A stretch of DNA of 64,000 bases from Microbacterium murale. Lineage in GTDB: Bacteria; Actinomycetota; Actinomycetes; Actinomycetales; Microbacteriaceae. Position numbers and translations under genes: made by a program. The stretch covers positions 1,054,001-1,118,000 of the forward strand of contig NZ_BMCM01000001.1 of assembly GCF_014635185.1 (NCBI RefSeq), given 5' to 3'. Each line of letters begins with the position of its first letter. Within the stretch, counting starts at the first letter, position 1. The notes beneath the pieces are model-generated. The model worked only from the letters and a program-made list of their open reading frames with translations. It made no database searches and was not told the origin of the DNA. Of the stretch, positions 9,695 through 16,827 are shown piece after piece.

Positions 9695-9717
9695 CGATGT
9701 CTTTCTGACGACGACCT

Positions 9718-9747
9718 CGGGGTCGGCGCCATGCGGCGCCCACCCCG
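9718..9747 (-). terminator. Hairpin between binding protein and ATPase genes
   Basis: CGGGGT-C-GGCGCC-ATGC-GGCGCC-C-ACCCCG forms a 12-pair stem with one C/C mismatch and a 4-base loop, just after the binding-protein stop. No T-run follows. Its position suits partial termination or 3'-end protection, which commonly lets the binding protein be made in excess over the membrane subunits. Confidence 0.6.
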
Positions 9748-9766
9748 GGAGTCTGGTCTTCTCGGG

Positions 9767-10807
9767 CTAGAAGTCGTACTCCGCGGCAGTCTCGGCATCC
9801 GCCGCGACCGAGGCGTTGCCGACGAACACGTTGTCGAAGCCCTCCAGCGGCTGAAGGTCCTCATAGCCCTCGATGCCAAGGTCGGTACCAGCCTCGATCG
9901 TGCCGCCGTCAGCGAGGATCAGCGCGATCGCCAACTGGGCCTTGCCTGCCAGTGCCGGGTCCCAGAAGAAGATCTTGTCGATGGAACCGTCGGCCAGGTA
10001 CTGGTTCGCCACCGAAGGGATCGAGGTTCCCATGACGCAGATGTCGTCTTCGAGGCCTGCCTCCTGCACCGCACGGGCGATGCCCGGAACGTCATTTCCG
10101 GCTGAGCCCTGGAAGCCCTTGATGTTCGGGTACTTGGCGAGCACTTCCTTGGCCCGTTCGTAAGCCGTCTCCTGGTTGTCGGTCGACTCGATCGGCGTTT
10201 CGACGCGGGTCATGTCCGGGAAATTCTCCTGCTGGTTCTCGTAGGCGGCCTCGACCCACTCCATGTGCGTCTTGGCGGTCAGCCCTCCGACGAACTGCAC
10301 GTACTCGCCTTCGCCGCCCATGCATTCGCCGAGGTTGTCCATGATCTCGGAGCCGTAGGAGGCGTTGTCGAATGCTTCGATGTCGATATCGACGTTCTCC
10401 ATGCCCGTTGCCTCATGCGAGACGACGATGATGCCTTGATCGCGCGCCTGTCCGAGCACGTTGGCGAGAGCCTCGGGGGAGTTCGGGACCACCGTGATCG
10501 CGGTCGGCTGCTGGGCGATGAGGTCCTGAACGATGGCCACCTGCTTCTCCGGGCTGACGTCATCTGCCCCTTCCTGGCGGGCGTCGACGCCTGTCTCTTC
10601 GGCCCATTCGTCGACGCCGACGGCCATACGTTGGAACCACGGGATGGTCTGCGCTTTGACGACCGTGATCATCGTCATGTCCTCGGCGCTCGTGGAGCCG
10701 CCGTCACCGTCGGTATCGGCACCGCCTCCGACGGTGGTGCACCCAGCGAGGGCGAGGGCCGCGAACGCGGCTACGGCCGCTGCGGCGATGGAGCGATTGC
10801 GAATCAT
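9767..10807 (-). CDS. Periplasmic-type sugar-binding lipoprotein (LsrB/RbsB family)
   Basis: A 346-residue substrate-binding protein. The signal peptide ends in the lipobox LALAGC (Cys23), followed by a Gly/Asp-rich linker, so it is a membrane-anchored lipoprotein. The mature part is a type I periplasmic-binding fold: QEGADDVSPEKQVAIVQDLIAQQPTA is split across the first lobe (motif within 20-residue blocks), and NDVPGIARAVQEAGLEDD and GTSIPSVANQYLADGSID fall in the second. Overall it looks closer to LsrB/RhaS than to RbsB. First gene of the operon. Since the final genes are dhaK-dhaL, the ligand is probably a short ketose or something yielding one. Confidence 0.88.
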   Translation of the reverse strand: MIRNRSIAAAAVAAFAALALAGCTTVGGGADTDGDGGSTSAEDMTMITVVKAQTIPWFQRMAVGVDEWAEETGVDARQEGADDVSPEKQVAIVQDLIAQQPTAITVVPNSPEALANVLGQARDQGIIVVSHEATGMENVDIDIEAFDNASYGSEIMDNLGECMGGEGEYVQFVGGLTAKTHMEWVEAAYENQQENFPDMTRVETPIESTDNQETAYERAKEVLAKYPNIKGFQGSAGNDVPGIARAVQEAGLEDDICVMGTSIPSVANQYLADGSIDKIFFWDPALAGKAQLAIALILADGGTIEAGTDLGIEGYEDLQPLEGFDNVFVGNASVAADAETAAEYDF

Positions 10808-10884
10808 TCGTTACTCCTTTGTGAACGAGGGCCAACGGGGCGAGCGAATGCAGGTGTCGGGCGAGCCGTGCCACGCTCAGTAGG

Positions 10885-10913
10885 ACCGTATTGCGGGCGG
10901 CTCACGATGTCAA
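10885..10913 (-). promoter_or_regulatory. Promoter of the ABC-importer/dhaKL operon
   Basis: On the minus strand a perfect -35 TTGACA (10908-10913) and a -10 TACGGT (10885-10890) are 17 bases apart, the sigma-A optimum. Transcription would start near 10878, about 70 bases before the lipoprotein ATG. The whole 10808-11121 gap holds no gene; besides this promoter it contains the two palindromes at 10964 and 11041. Confidence 0.65.
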
Positions 10914-10963
10914 GCGTTTATGCGCACGACTCTGCGTGAAACCACGCACGTTCAATCGCTAGA

Positions 10964-10978
10964 CGCGCATAATGCGCG
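10964..10978. promoter_or_regulatory. Palindrome, candidate DeoR operator 1
   Basis: CGCGCAT-A-ATGCGCG is a perfect inverted repeat with 7-base arms and a single central base, 50 bases upstream of the operon promoter's -35. TATGCGCA at 10919 resembles one half-site nearer the promoter. Binding by the adjacent DeoR protein is inferred from location. Confidence 0.5.
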
Positions 10979-11040
10979 CACCCTCTGCGAATGACGCGAG
11001 CCGTCTCTCGTGAAGGTCGTGGCTAGACGGAAAGCGCCAG

Positions 11041-11064
11041 CTTCTGCGCGTTTTCGCGCAGAAG
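11041..11064. promoter_or_regulatory. Palindrome, candidate DeoR operator 2
   Basis: Perfect 10-base arms, CTTCTGCGCG and CGCGCAGAAG, flank TTTT. The element lies 57 bases upstream of the DeoR GTG and so could mediate autoregulation. It shares the core TGCGCG/CGCGCA with the palindrome at 10964. It could also be read as a short hairpin in a leader transcript. Confidence 0.5.
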
Positions 11065-11121
11065 AGCTTTCGCATCCACCGGTCGGGGTTTACTCTCGGT
11101 TAGGAAGAGAGGTGGTGACGA

Positions 11122-11868
11122 GTGTCACGACAAGCAGAGATCGTCGATGCCCTGCAGGATCACGGGTTCCAATCAGTACGCGAATTGGCGCAGCGCTTCG
11201 ACGTGACACCGTCCACCGTGCGTCGAGACCTGGAGCGGCTCGAGAGGATGGATCTCATCCGTCGCACCCACGGCGGCGCGATACCGGTTCAGCAGTCTGA
11301 GACGCCGCATCAATTCAAGGAGGAGTTGCACCTCCCGGAGAAGGCTGCGATCGGACGGGCGATGGCAGAGCGTGTACTCCACGGCCAGACGATCATCCTC
11401 GACGGCGGTACGACGAATCTGGAGGTCGCGCGCCACCTGGATCACCAGCGGCTCACCGTGGTCACCAACGATCTGCGCATCGGGCTCGAGATCGCGCGTA
11501 AGGGCACGATGCACCTGGTCTTCATCGGTGGAGAGCTGCTGCCCAACGCGTTCACGATGTGGGGACCGACATCCGTCCACCAGCTGTCGAACCTGCGAGT
11601 GGACGTCGCGATCTTCGGCGCGGACACGGTCAACGACGAGGGCCTCTTCAACAGCAGCAGCTATGAGATGGAACTCAAGCGACTCATGCGCTCGGTCGCA
11701 AAAGAGGCGTTCTTCGTCGCCGACAGCTCCAAGTTCGGTCGCGAAGCGCTCTTCAAGGCCTTTGGCGTCGACGACTTCACGGCAGGGATCACCGACGATC
11801 TCCTCGACCCGATCCGCGCATCTCACTTTCCCATCCCGATAATCCAGGCGAGTGTGCAGCGGAAGTAA
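11122..11868 (+). CDS. DeoR/GlpR-family transcriptional repressor
   Basis: A 248-residue regulator starting at GTG after GAAGAGAGG. The N-terminal winged helix SVRELAQRFDVTPSTVRRDL (about residues 17-37), then RRTHGGA, is the DeoR signature; the C-terminal sugar-phosphate sensor domain shows ILDGGTTNLEVAR, VVTNDLRIGLEI and IFGADTVNDEGLF. DeoR proteins usually respond to phosphorylated sugars. It diverges from the ABC-importer/dhaKL operon, so a kinase product (a ketose phosphate) is the natural inducer candidate. Confidence 0.88.
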   Translation: MSRQAEIVDALQDHGFQSVRELAQRFDVTPSTVRRDLERLERMDLIRRTHGGAIPVQQSETPHQFKEELHLPEKAAIGRAMAERVLHGQTIILDGGTTNLEVARHLDHQRLTVVTNDLRIGLEIARKGTMHLVFIGGELLPNAFTMWGPTSVHQLSNLRVDVAIFGADTVNDEGLFNSSSYEMELKRLMRSVAKEAFFVADSSKFGREALFKAFGVDDFTAGITDDLLDPIRASHFPIPIIQASVQRK

Positions 11869-11988
11869 CCCAGCTCTGGTGTCGAGCAGGGACGCCAGCG
11901 AGGACACCTCGGTGGCTGCCCCGACGACAGACCTCCCGTGTCCCGGCACCGGGACCGCCTCGCACCGCCGAGCACGTAAGGTCGTGGG

Positions 11989-12525
11989 GTGTCCGCATTC
12001 GCCCTGAAGTACGCCCTGATCGCGCTGGCGATACTCGTCGTCGCCGCCGGTGTGTGGTGGGCGATGAAGCGTCCGAACCGTTCCAAGCGTGCGCCGTCGC
12101 GCATGCGGATGCCGATCTTCGTCCCGCTCGCCGGATGGCTGCTGCTCGCGATCGGATTCCTTCTGGCTCTGAGTGCATTCACCTCCCGCTACACGGCCGA
12201 TCTGCTGCCGATGCGCATCGCCTCGCTGGCGATCGCCGCCGGCGGGGTGTTCTTCCTGGTCATGTACAACAACTGGTACATCGATGCGCGGTCCGACGAG
12301 GTGCAGTTCCGCACGATCCTCGGGCGTGAGCATGTGATCAAGTACGTCGACATCGTCGACTACCGGATGCGCGAGATGAACGGTCAGCCGAATTTCCGGG
12401 TGCGCTCGGCATCCGGAGTGAAGCTCAGCATCAACCCGCGGATCTTCCCCGTCGAGCCGCTGTTCGAGGCCATCCGCTTCCGCGAGCACACCGGCCGCTG
12501 GCCGCTGGTGGGCGAGCGGCGCTAG
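11989..12525 (+). CDS. Membrane protein with PH-like C-terminal domain
   Basis: A 178-residue protein with GTG start (GTAAGG upstream). Hydrophobic segments lie at about residues 3-25, 45-65 and 75-95; the soluble tail (about 95-178) has YIDARSDEVQFRTILGREHVIKYVDIVDYR, seen in pieces, a pattern of bacterial PH-like domains that follow membrane anchors. The function is unknown. It is alone between the DeoR gene and the convergent DUF4188 gene. Confidence 0.6.
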   Translation: MSAFALKYALIALAILVVAAGVWWAMKRPNRSKRAPSRMRMPIFVPLAGWLLLAIGFLLALSAFTSRYTADLLPMRIASLAIAAGGVFFLVMYNNWYIDARSDEVQFRTILGREHVIKYVDIVDYRMREMNGQPNFRVRSASGVKLSINPRIFPVEPLFEAIRFREHTGRWPLVGERR

Positions 12526-12542
12526 CCCTGCCCGCCCACCGC

Positions 12543-13034
12543 TCACGCGCTCGCCGCGGTGCGCCCGTCCACGAACCTCGCCTGCGCACGGTCGTGGCGC
12601 TTCCCCACCGCAACGTGTTCGGTCGCGGCAGCGAGCCCCATCGGCTTGGTCGCGACGTAGATGCTCTCGGCGCGATCGACGAGGAACGTCTCGTGCCAGA
12701 TCCCGACAGCGCCAGGCGCCTTGCGGGCCGCCTTGTTGAACGCGGTCCAGGCCGGGCGATGCTCCTGTGACGGAGCGGATGCGTAGGCGTAGAGCTTCTC
12801 CGTCGACGACCAGTACTGCACGACGTACGGGCCGCCGCTTCCGAACAGCAACTGGTATCCGAGGAATCCGGATTCTTTGTCCATGGACAGCTCGCGCAGC
12901 ATCCGGGGCATCGCCATGAATGCCGGTACCCAGAGATCCGGTCGCCACCAGCGGTTGATCTGCATTCCGATGTGGAACACGACGAGTTCGCCCTCGTGGC
13001 GATGGGTCATGCGGCCGTTGACGACTTCGGACAT
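12543..13034 (-). CDS. DUF4188 (monooxygenase-like) protein
   Basis: A 163-residue protein with VVFHIGMQINRWWRPDLWVPAFMAMPRML and later GYQLLFGSGGPYVVQYWSS and IWHETFLV, each a conserved block of DUF4188 proteins. These adopt a ferredoxin-like dimeric fold related to small heme-free monooxygenases and dehydratases. ATG 13034 is preceded by AGGAGG. It diverges from a MerR regulator across a gap made almost entirely of symmetric repeats, so it is probably the regulated target. The enzymatic role is not established. Confidence 0.7.
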   Translation of the reverse strand: MSEVVNGRMTHRHEGELVVFHIGMQINRWWRPDLWVPAFMAMPRMLRELSMDKESGFLGYQLLFGSGGPYVVQYWSSTEKLYAYASAPSQEHRPAWTAFNKAARKAPGAVGIWHETFLVDRAESIYVATKPMGLAAATEHVAVGKRHDRAQARFVDGRTAASA

Positions 13035-13050
13035 GGTTTCCTCCTGACTA

Positions 13051-13087
13051 GATAGCTTTACTATCCATAATGGATAGCGATACTATC
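13051..13087. promoter_or_regulatory. Interlocking GATAG/CTATC operator array
   Basis: GATAG-N5-CTATC occurs at 13051-13065 and again at 13073-13087, and between them CTATCCAT-A-ATGGATAG (13061-13077) is a perfect 8-base-arm palindrome. The array fills the 70-base space between the DUF4188 and MerR start codons. Regular half-site spacing suggests cooperative regulator binding; assignment to MerR is by position. Confidence 0.6.
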
Positions 13088-13104
13088 GATGTCAAGAGGT
13101 GACC

Positions 13105-13722
13105 ATGAGAATTTCTGAACTGTCGGCGCAGACGGGTGTTCCCGTGCCGACGATCAAGTACTACCTGCGCGAGGGGCTGCTGCCCGAGGGGGAGCGCAGC
13201 GCGCCGACTCAGGCGGCTTACGGCGAGACGCACGTGCAGCGTCTGCGCGTCATTCGCGCGCTGATCGCGGCCGGTGTCAGCATCGCCGAGACGCGGAGGG
13301 TGCTGGAGGCGCTGGACGATCCGCCGGCGGATGCGCATCGCCTGCTCGGGACGGCGCATGCCGCGATCACGCCGCCGGTCGACGAATCGCTCGACCTGAC
13401 CGCGGCGCAGGAAGCCGTCGCCGGACTCGGCTGGAAGCCCGGCATGTGCGACGAGGCCGTGCTGCACGACGTGGCACGGGCGCTGCAAGGACTCGAGAAC
13501 GCCGGGTTCGATCTGGCGAACGGCGCGCTGCCGGTGTATCTGAAGAGCATGCGCGATGTGGCGGATGTCGAGATCGCCGGAGTCCCGGCCGAGTCGGTGG
13601 AGGCTGCGGTCAGATACGTCGTGCTCGGGTCGGTGCTCGTCGAGCCACTGCTGCTGGCGCTGCGACGCGTGGCGCAGCAGGTGGCGTCGGCGGAGCGATT
13701 CGGCGGGGCGGATGCCCAGTGA
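13105..13722 (+). CDS. MerR-family transcriptional regulator
   Basis: A 205-residue regulator. MRISELSAQTGVPVPTIKYY is the winged helix-turn-helix of MerR proteins, followed by LREGLLPEGE and the second wing TQAAYGETHVQRLRVIRAL. The remainder (about 80-205) is a helical effector region without the cysteines of metal sensors. ATG 13105 is chosen because AAGAGGTG lies directly upstream; a GTG at 13099 is part of that site. The divergent DUF4188 gene and the repeat array suggest local autoregulation and target control. Confidence 0.85.
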   Translation: MRISELSAQTGVPVPTIKYYLREGLLPEGERSAPTQAAYGETHVQRLRVIRALIAAGVSIAETRRVLEALDDPPADAHRLLGTAHAAITPPVDESLDLTAAQEAVAGLGWKPGMCDEAVLHDVARALQGLENAGFDLANGALPVYLKSMRDVADVEIAGVPAESVEAAVRYVVLGSVLVEPLLLALRRVAQQVASAERFGGADAQ

Positions 13723-13753
13723 GGGGCGGATGCTGCGCGGTTAGGCTGAAGGC

Positions 13754-13930
13754 ATGAACAAGAACAGCGTGTGGACCATCGTCGGTGTCGTCGTCGCGGT
13801 CATCGTCGCGTGGTTCGTCGTCAGCGCCCTGTTCTCGGTGCTGTGGTTCATCGCCAAGCTGGCGCTCGTCGCCGTGGTCGCCGTGATCGTGTACCTGGTG
13901 CTGCGCGGAGCGTTCAGCAAGCAGGAGTAG
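13754..13930 (+). CDS. Small membrane protein, 58 residues
   Basis: A short gene encoding MNKNSVWTIVGVVVAVIVAW, then FVVSALFSVLWFIAKLALVA and VVAVIVYLVLRGAFSKQE. It is almost wholly hydrophobic, with two probable membrane helices (about 6-28 and 29-52) and a charged tail. GCTGAAGGC precedes the ATG. It begins 31 bases after the MerR stop and may be cotranscribed. Small two-helix proteins of this kind are common in actinobacteria and have no assigned role. Confidence 0.65.
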   Translation: MNKNSVWTIVGVVVAVIVAWFVVSALFSVLWFIAKLALVAVVAVIVYLVLRGAFSKQE

Positions 13931-13990
13931 CGCGAGGGACGTAAGGCGATCGGCCGGGGTCGGGGTCGGATCTCAGCGCGGCCCGCATGA

Positions 13991-14053
13991 GGCTCGCTTG
14001 GAAGAAGACTTTCCGGGGTTCTCGCGCGTGCGAACCCCAGAAACTGTTCTTCC
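13991..14053. repeat. Long imperfect-hairpin repeat, copy 1
   Basis: A 63-base element that is both repeated (copy 2 at 14398) and self-complementary. GGAAGAA pairs with TTCTTCC, TTTC with GAAA, and GGGGTTC with GAACCCC around a TCGCGCGTGC loop, giving an 18-pair interrupted stem. It resembles REP/BIME-type intergenic elements rather than a simple terminator because there is no T-run. Confidence 0.7.
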
Positions 14054-14103
14054 CTGGCGTCGTGCCGAGCCGGATGCGTCCAACGTCGCCGTCTGCGCGG
14101 TCG

Positions 14104-14373
14104 TCATCGGGTCACGCCGACCGGGTAACTGTAGACGTCCGTCTCCTCGACGCGATGGCTCGGACCGTAGTCGATGAGGCGTTGCCGCACGAGGTCGCGC
14201 TTCCCGATCGCCCACGCGGGAACGACTTCCGGCCACCTGGCGGCGCTTGGGAAGTACGTCACGAAGGGCCGCACGCCCCAGCCGCCATCGAAGTACAGGC
14301 CGCGGGACCCCTCCCAGTAGAAGACCTGCTCCTTCCAGCGGAACTCGATCTCGTAGTCAGACTCCGTGCTCAC
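14104..14373 (-). CDS. Hypothetical protein, 89 residues
   Basis: Encodes MSTESDYEIEFRWKEQVFYW followed by an aromatic-rich region (EGSRGLYFDGGWGVRPFVTY) and a C-terminal basic helix ending VYSYPVGVTR. No family is recognised. The gene is exactly bracketed by the two hairpin repeats at 13991 and 14398. It has no good ribosome site (sequence upstream of the ATG is weakly purine-rich), so expression is uncertain. The aromatic and charged composition looks like real coding sequence. Confidence 0.5.
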   Translation of the reverse strand: MSTESDYEIEFRWKEQVFYWEGSRGLYFDGGWGVRPFVTYFPSAARWPEVVPAWAIGKRDLVRQRLIDYGPSHRVEETDVYSYPVGVTR

Positions 14374-14397
14374 ATCGTGAGCCTAACGGCGGCGCGG

Positions 14398-14460
14398 GGC
14401 TCGCACGGAAGGAGACTTTCAGGGGTTCTCGCGCCTGCCAACCCAGGAAACTCTTCTTCC
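14398..14460. repeat. Long imperfect-hairpin repeat, copy 2
   Basis: Same orientation as copy 1 and differing at only about ten of 63 positions. GGAAGGA/TTCTTCC, TTTC/GAAA and GGGGTT/AACCCA-type pairing keep the hairpin, with more mismatches than copy 1. It lies 47 bases beyond the ligase stop, so it could also serve as that gene's 3' structure. Confidence 0.7.
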
Positions 14461-14507
14461 ATCGCGCATAGGTCGGGGTCAGGCGGGAGCGGGCATGCAG
14501 GGTCTAC

Positions 14508-16031
14508 TCACCCGCGCAGCAGCGCACGCAGGGTCTGGATGCTGTCGGCCTCCGCCGCGGTCTTGTCGGGGCGATACCCCTTGACGCGGGCGAAGCGCAG
14601 GGCGATGCCGCCGGGATAGCGGGGCGAGGTCTGCACGCCGTCGATCGCGATCTCGACGACGAGTTCGGGGCGCAGGAACACCGCGTTCGCCGTCCGGCGC
14701 GTCTCGTATGACGGGAACGTGTCGGTCTGCCACTGCAGCAGCTGATCGGTGAGCCCTTTGAAGGTCTTGCCGACCATCACGAAGCCGCCCGGCTCGCCGA
14801 ACTCGCCTTCTGGGTCGTGGGCGCCGAGGTGCAGGTTCGAGAGCTTGCCGCGCCTGCGTCCCGATCCCCACTCGGCGGCGAGTACGACGAGATCGTAGGT
14901 GAGCACGGGCTTCACCTTCACCCACGACTTGCCGCGCCGCCCGGCCGTGTACGTCGATCCGATCGCCTTGACGAGCACGCCCTCGTGTCCTGCGGCGAGC
15001 GCTTCGCGGGAGAGCTGCTCGGCAGCGTCCGCATCGGAGGTGACGATTCCCGGCATCCGCCATTCACCCGCGATCCGCTCGAGTTCTTCGAGGCGGAGGG
15101 CGAGGGGCTCGTCGATGAGGTCGCGGCCGTCGACGTGCAGCAGGTCGAAGAACCATGGCCGCAGCAATACGTCGCGGGCGACATCGGCGCCGAAGCGCGA
15201 CATGGTCTGCTGGAAGGGGCGAGGTCCGCCGTCTTCGTCGAGTGCGAGCGTCTCCCCGTCGAGGATGAGGTCGCGGGCGGGCAGGCTGCGCACGATGTCG
15301 ACGATCTCGGGCACGCGGTGCGTGATGTCGGCGAGGCTGCGGGTGTAGATGCCGACGTCGTCACCGTGCCGGTGTACCTGGATGCGGGCGCCGTCGAGCT
15401 TGTACTCGACGGATGCTTCGCCGGTCAGCTCGAGCGCGGCCGACGCGGTCGCGGCGGTGCCGGCGAGCATGGGTGACACGGGTCGTCCGACCTGCAGGCC
15501 GACATCGTCGAGCTGCTCGGCGGTACCGGTGAGAGCGACGAGGGCGGTCTCGCCGAGGTCGCCGGAGAGCATTGCTGCGCGGCGCACGCTGGCGACCGGG
15601 CGGTCAGAGGCGCGGGCGATCGCGTCGAGCAGCACGCCGCCGAGCGCACCGGTGCGCAGTTCGCCGAGCATCGCGCGGGCGAGGAAGTCCCACTCGCGGG
15701 CGGTGGCGCCGGACGCGAGATCGGTGAGCAGGCCGGTGCGGACGGCGGCCGAGCCGGACCCGGATGCCGCGGCAAGCGCATCGAGGGCATGATCGACGTC
15801 GGCGATGGTGAGGGTGGGTTCGTCGGCGTGGGAGATGTCGAGCGCAGTGAGGCCGCGCCATCCGACGCCCAAACGCCCCTGACGCGGAGCGGCGAGCAGC
15901 AGCCCGATGAGCACGGGGACGTCGTCGGGCTCGGCGCGTTCGAGCAGTTGGGCGAGCGCGCCGGTCTTCGCCAGTCGCGACGATGTGGCCGCGACCGTCT
16001 CTGCGGTGTCTGCGAGCTCGGAGAGCTTCAT
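14508..16031 (-). CDS. ATP-dependent DNA ligase (LigB-like)
   Basis: A 507-residue ATP-dependent ligase. Residues 1-190 are the helical DNA-binding domain, and the adenylation domain starts with EYKLDGAR, in which Lys211 takes the AMP. Further nucleotidyltransferase motifs are ILDGETLALD, FFDLLHVDG, EGVLVKAIGSTYTAGRRGKSWVKVKP and the OB-fold after it (LVVLAAEWGSGRRRGKLS). It matches mycobacterial LigB in length and layout, an accessory repair enzyme beside the NAD-dependent LigA. Start ATG 16031 (MKLSELADTAE) follows a weak GAGAA site; homology begins there. Confidence 0.92.
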   Translation of the reverse strand: MKLSELADTAETVAATSSRLAKTGALAQLLERAEPDDVPVLIGLLLAAPRQGRLGVGWRGLTALDISHADEPTLTIADVDHALDALAAASGSGSAAVRTGLLTDLASGATAREWDFLARAMLGELRTGALGGVLLDAIARASDRPVASVRRAAMLSGDLGETALVALTGTAEQLDDVGLQVGRPVSPMLAGTAATASAALELTGEASVEYKLDGARIQVHRHGDDVGIYTRSLADITHRVPEIVDIVRSLPARDLILDGETLALDEDGGPRPFQQTMSRFGADVARDVLLRPWFFDLLHVDGRDLIDEPLALRLEELERIAGEWRMPGIVTSDADAAEQLSREALAAGHEGVLVKAIGSTYTAGRRGKSWVKVKPVLTYDLVVLAAEWGSGRRRGKLSNLHLGAHDPEGEFGEPGGFVMVGKTFKGLTDQLLQWQTDTFPSYETRRTANAVFLRPELVVEIAIDGVQTSPRYPGGIALRFARVKGYRPDKTAAEADSIQTLRALLRG

Positions 16032-16137
16032 GACGGCATTCTCGCACCGAGCTCGGACGTTGCGGGTGCATGTCGTGAACGACCGTGCGGCATGGTGGCA
16101 ATGCGGCGGTGTCCGCCGGCATCCGACGTTCGTGGAC

Positions 16138-16713
16138 TCAGCTCGCAGGTGCGAAAGCCCGCGCGACGATGCGTCGAAGCACCTCGCGGCGACGCTCATG
16201 ATCCTCGATGTCGTCGTCGCGTGTGGCAGTGAAGGTGGCGCTCGCCGGCGACCAGGTCATCGACATCGCGATGACGGTCGTGAGCACATCGAAGGGCGTG
16301 AACCAGGGGTCGATGTGGCCCGACTTCTGACTCGCCTCGATGGCGCGGAGCTTGGCTTCGTCGAGGCTGTCCGCGTCGATCGTCAGATGGCCGGTGGAGC
16401 GGCGTTCCAGGCGAGCCCAAGTCGCGAGCCGCACGAGCTCGGGGGTCTCGAGGTACTCGTCGTACAGGCGCACGGCATAGCCGGGCAGGTCGTCGCCGTC
16501 GATGGGGACCGCGTTCACGATGCTGTCGAGCGCGACCGAGAAGACGGCCTCGAACAGGGCGCTCTTGTTGCCGAAGTAGGTGTACAGCTGCGCCTTGTTG
16601 GCCTGCGCCGCCGCGGCGATGCGGTCGACGCGCGCCCCGGCGATCCCGTGCTCTGCGAACTCGGCGCTCGCCGCATTGAGGATGCGCTCGCGCGTGCTGT
16701 CTCCTCGTTTCAT
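16138..16713 (-). CDS. TetR-family regulator, divergent from alcohol dehydrogenase
   Basis: A 191-residue repressor: MKRGDSTRERILNAASAEFA, then GARVDRIAAAAQANKAQLYTYFGNK as the helix-turn-helix (about residues 27-52) and a TetR_C-type ligand domain rich in helices. It diverges from the zinc alcohol dehydrogenase gene, and two copies of one near-palindromic 20-base site lie between them, so it is the probable repressor of both genes. An aldehyde, alcohol or related electrophile is a plausible but unproven inducer. Confidence 0.86.
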   Translation of the reverse strand: MKRGDSTRERILNAASAEFAEHGIAGARVDRIAAAAQANKAQLYTYFGNKSALFEAVFSVALDSIVNAVPIDGDDLPGYAVRLYDEYLETPELVRLATWARLERRSTGHLTIDADSLDEAKLRAIEASQKSGHIDPWFTPFDVLTTVIAMSMTWSPASATFTATRDDDIEDHERRREVLRRIVARAFAPAS

Positions 16714-16722
16714 CCCTCCAGA

Positions 16723-16742
16723 GTAACGAACCGGTTGGTTGC
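16723..16742. promoter_or_regulatory. TetR operator copy 1
   Basis: GTAACGAACCGGTTGGTTGC is symmetric about 16732/16733 (GTAAC.AAC CG GTT.GTT.C) and begins 10 bases upstream of the TetR start. It shares the consensus GTAACnAACnnGTTnGTTAC with copy 2. Confidence 0.6.
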
Positions 16743-16778
16743 ATTCGGGGCGAGCAGGGCGTAGCGTCTACGACGGTC

Positions 16779-16798
16779 AAAACAAACTAGTTGGTTAC
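16779..16798. promoter_or_regulatory. TetR operator copy 2
   Basis: AAAACAAACTAGTTGGTTAC is symmetric about 16788/16789, with perfect inner arms AACT/AGTT and an outer half GGTTAC matching copy 1. It ends 29 bases before the dehydrogenase ATG, where it could block that promoter. Copies 1 and 2 are centred 56 bases apart. Confidence 0.6.
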
Positions 16799-16827
16799 TT
16801 AGCCTTGCGGCGAGAGAGAAAGCACCC

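Noticed and set aside
10808-11121. Possible riboswitch or small RNA in the DeoR gap
   Set aside because: The two palindromes are short, perfect and symmetric, as for protein operators; no multi-helix conserved RNA pattern was recognised.
11173-12948. A 591-codon minus-strand open frame
   Set aside because: It is antisense to the clear DeoR and PH-like genes and rich in Arg/His without any domain; a high-GC shadow.
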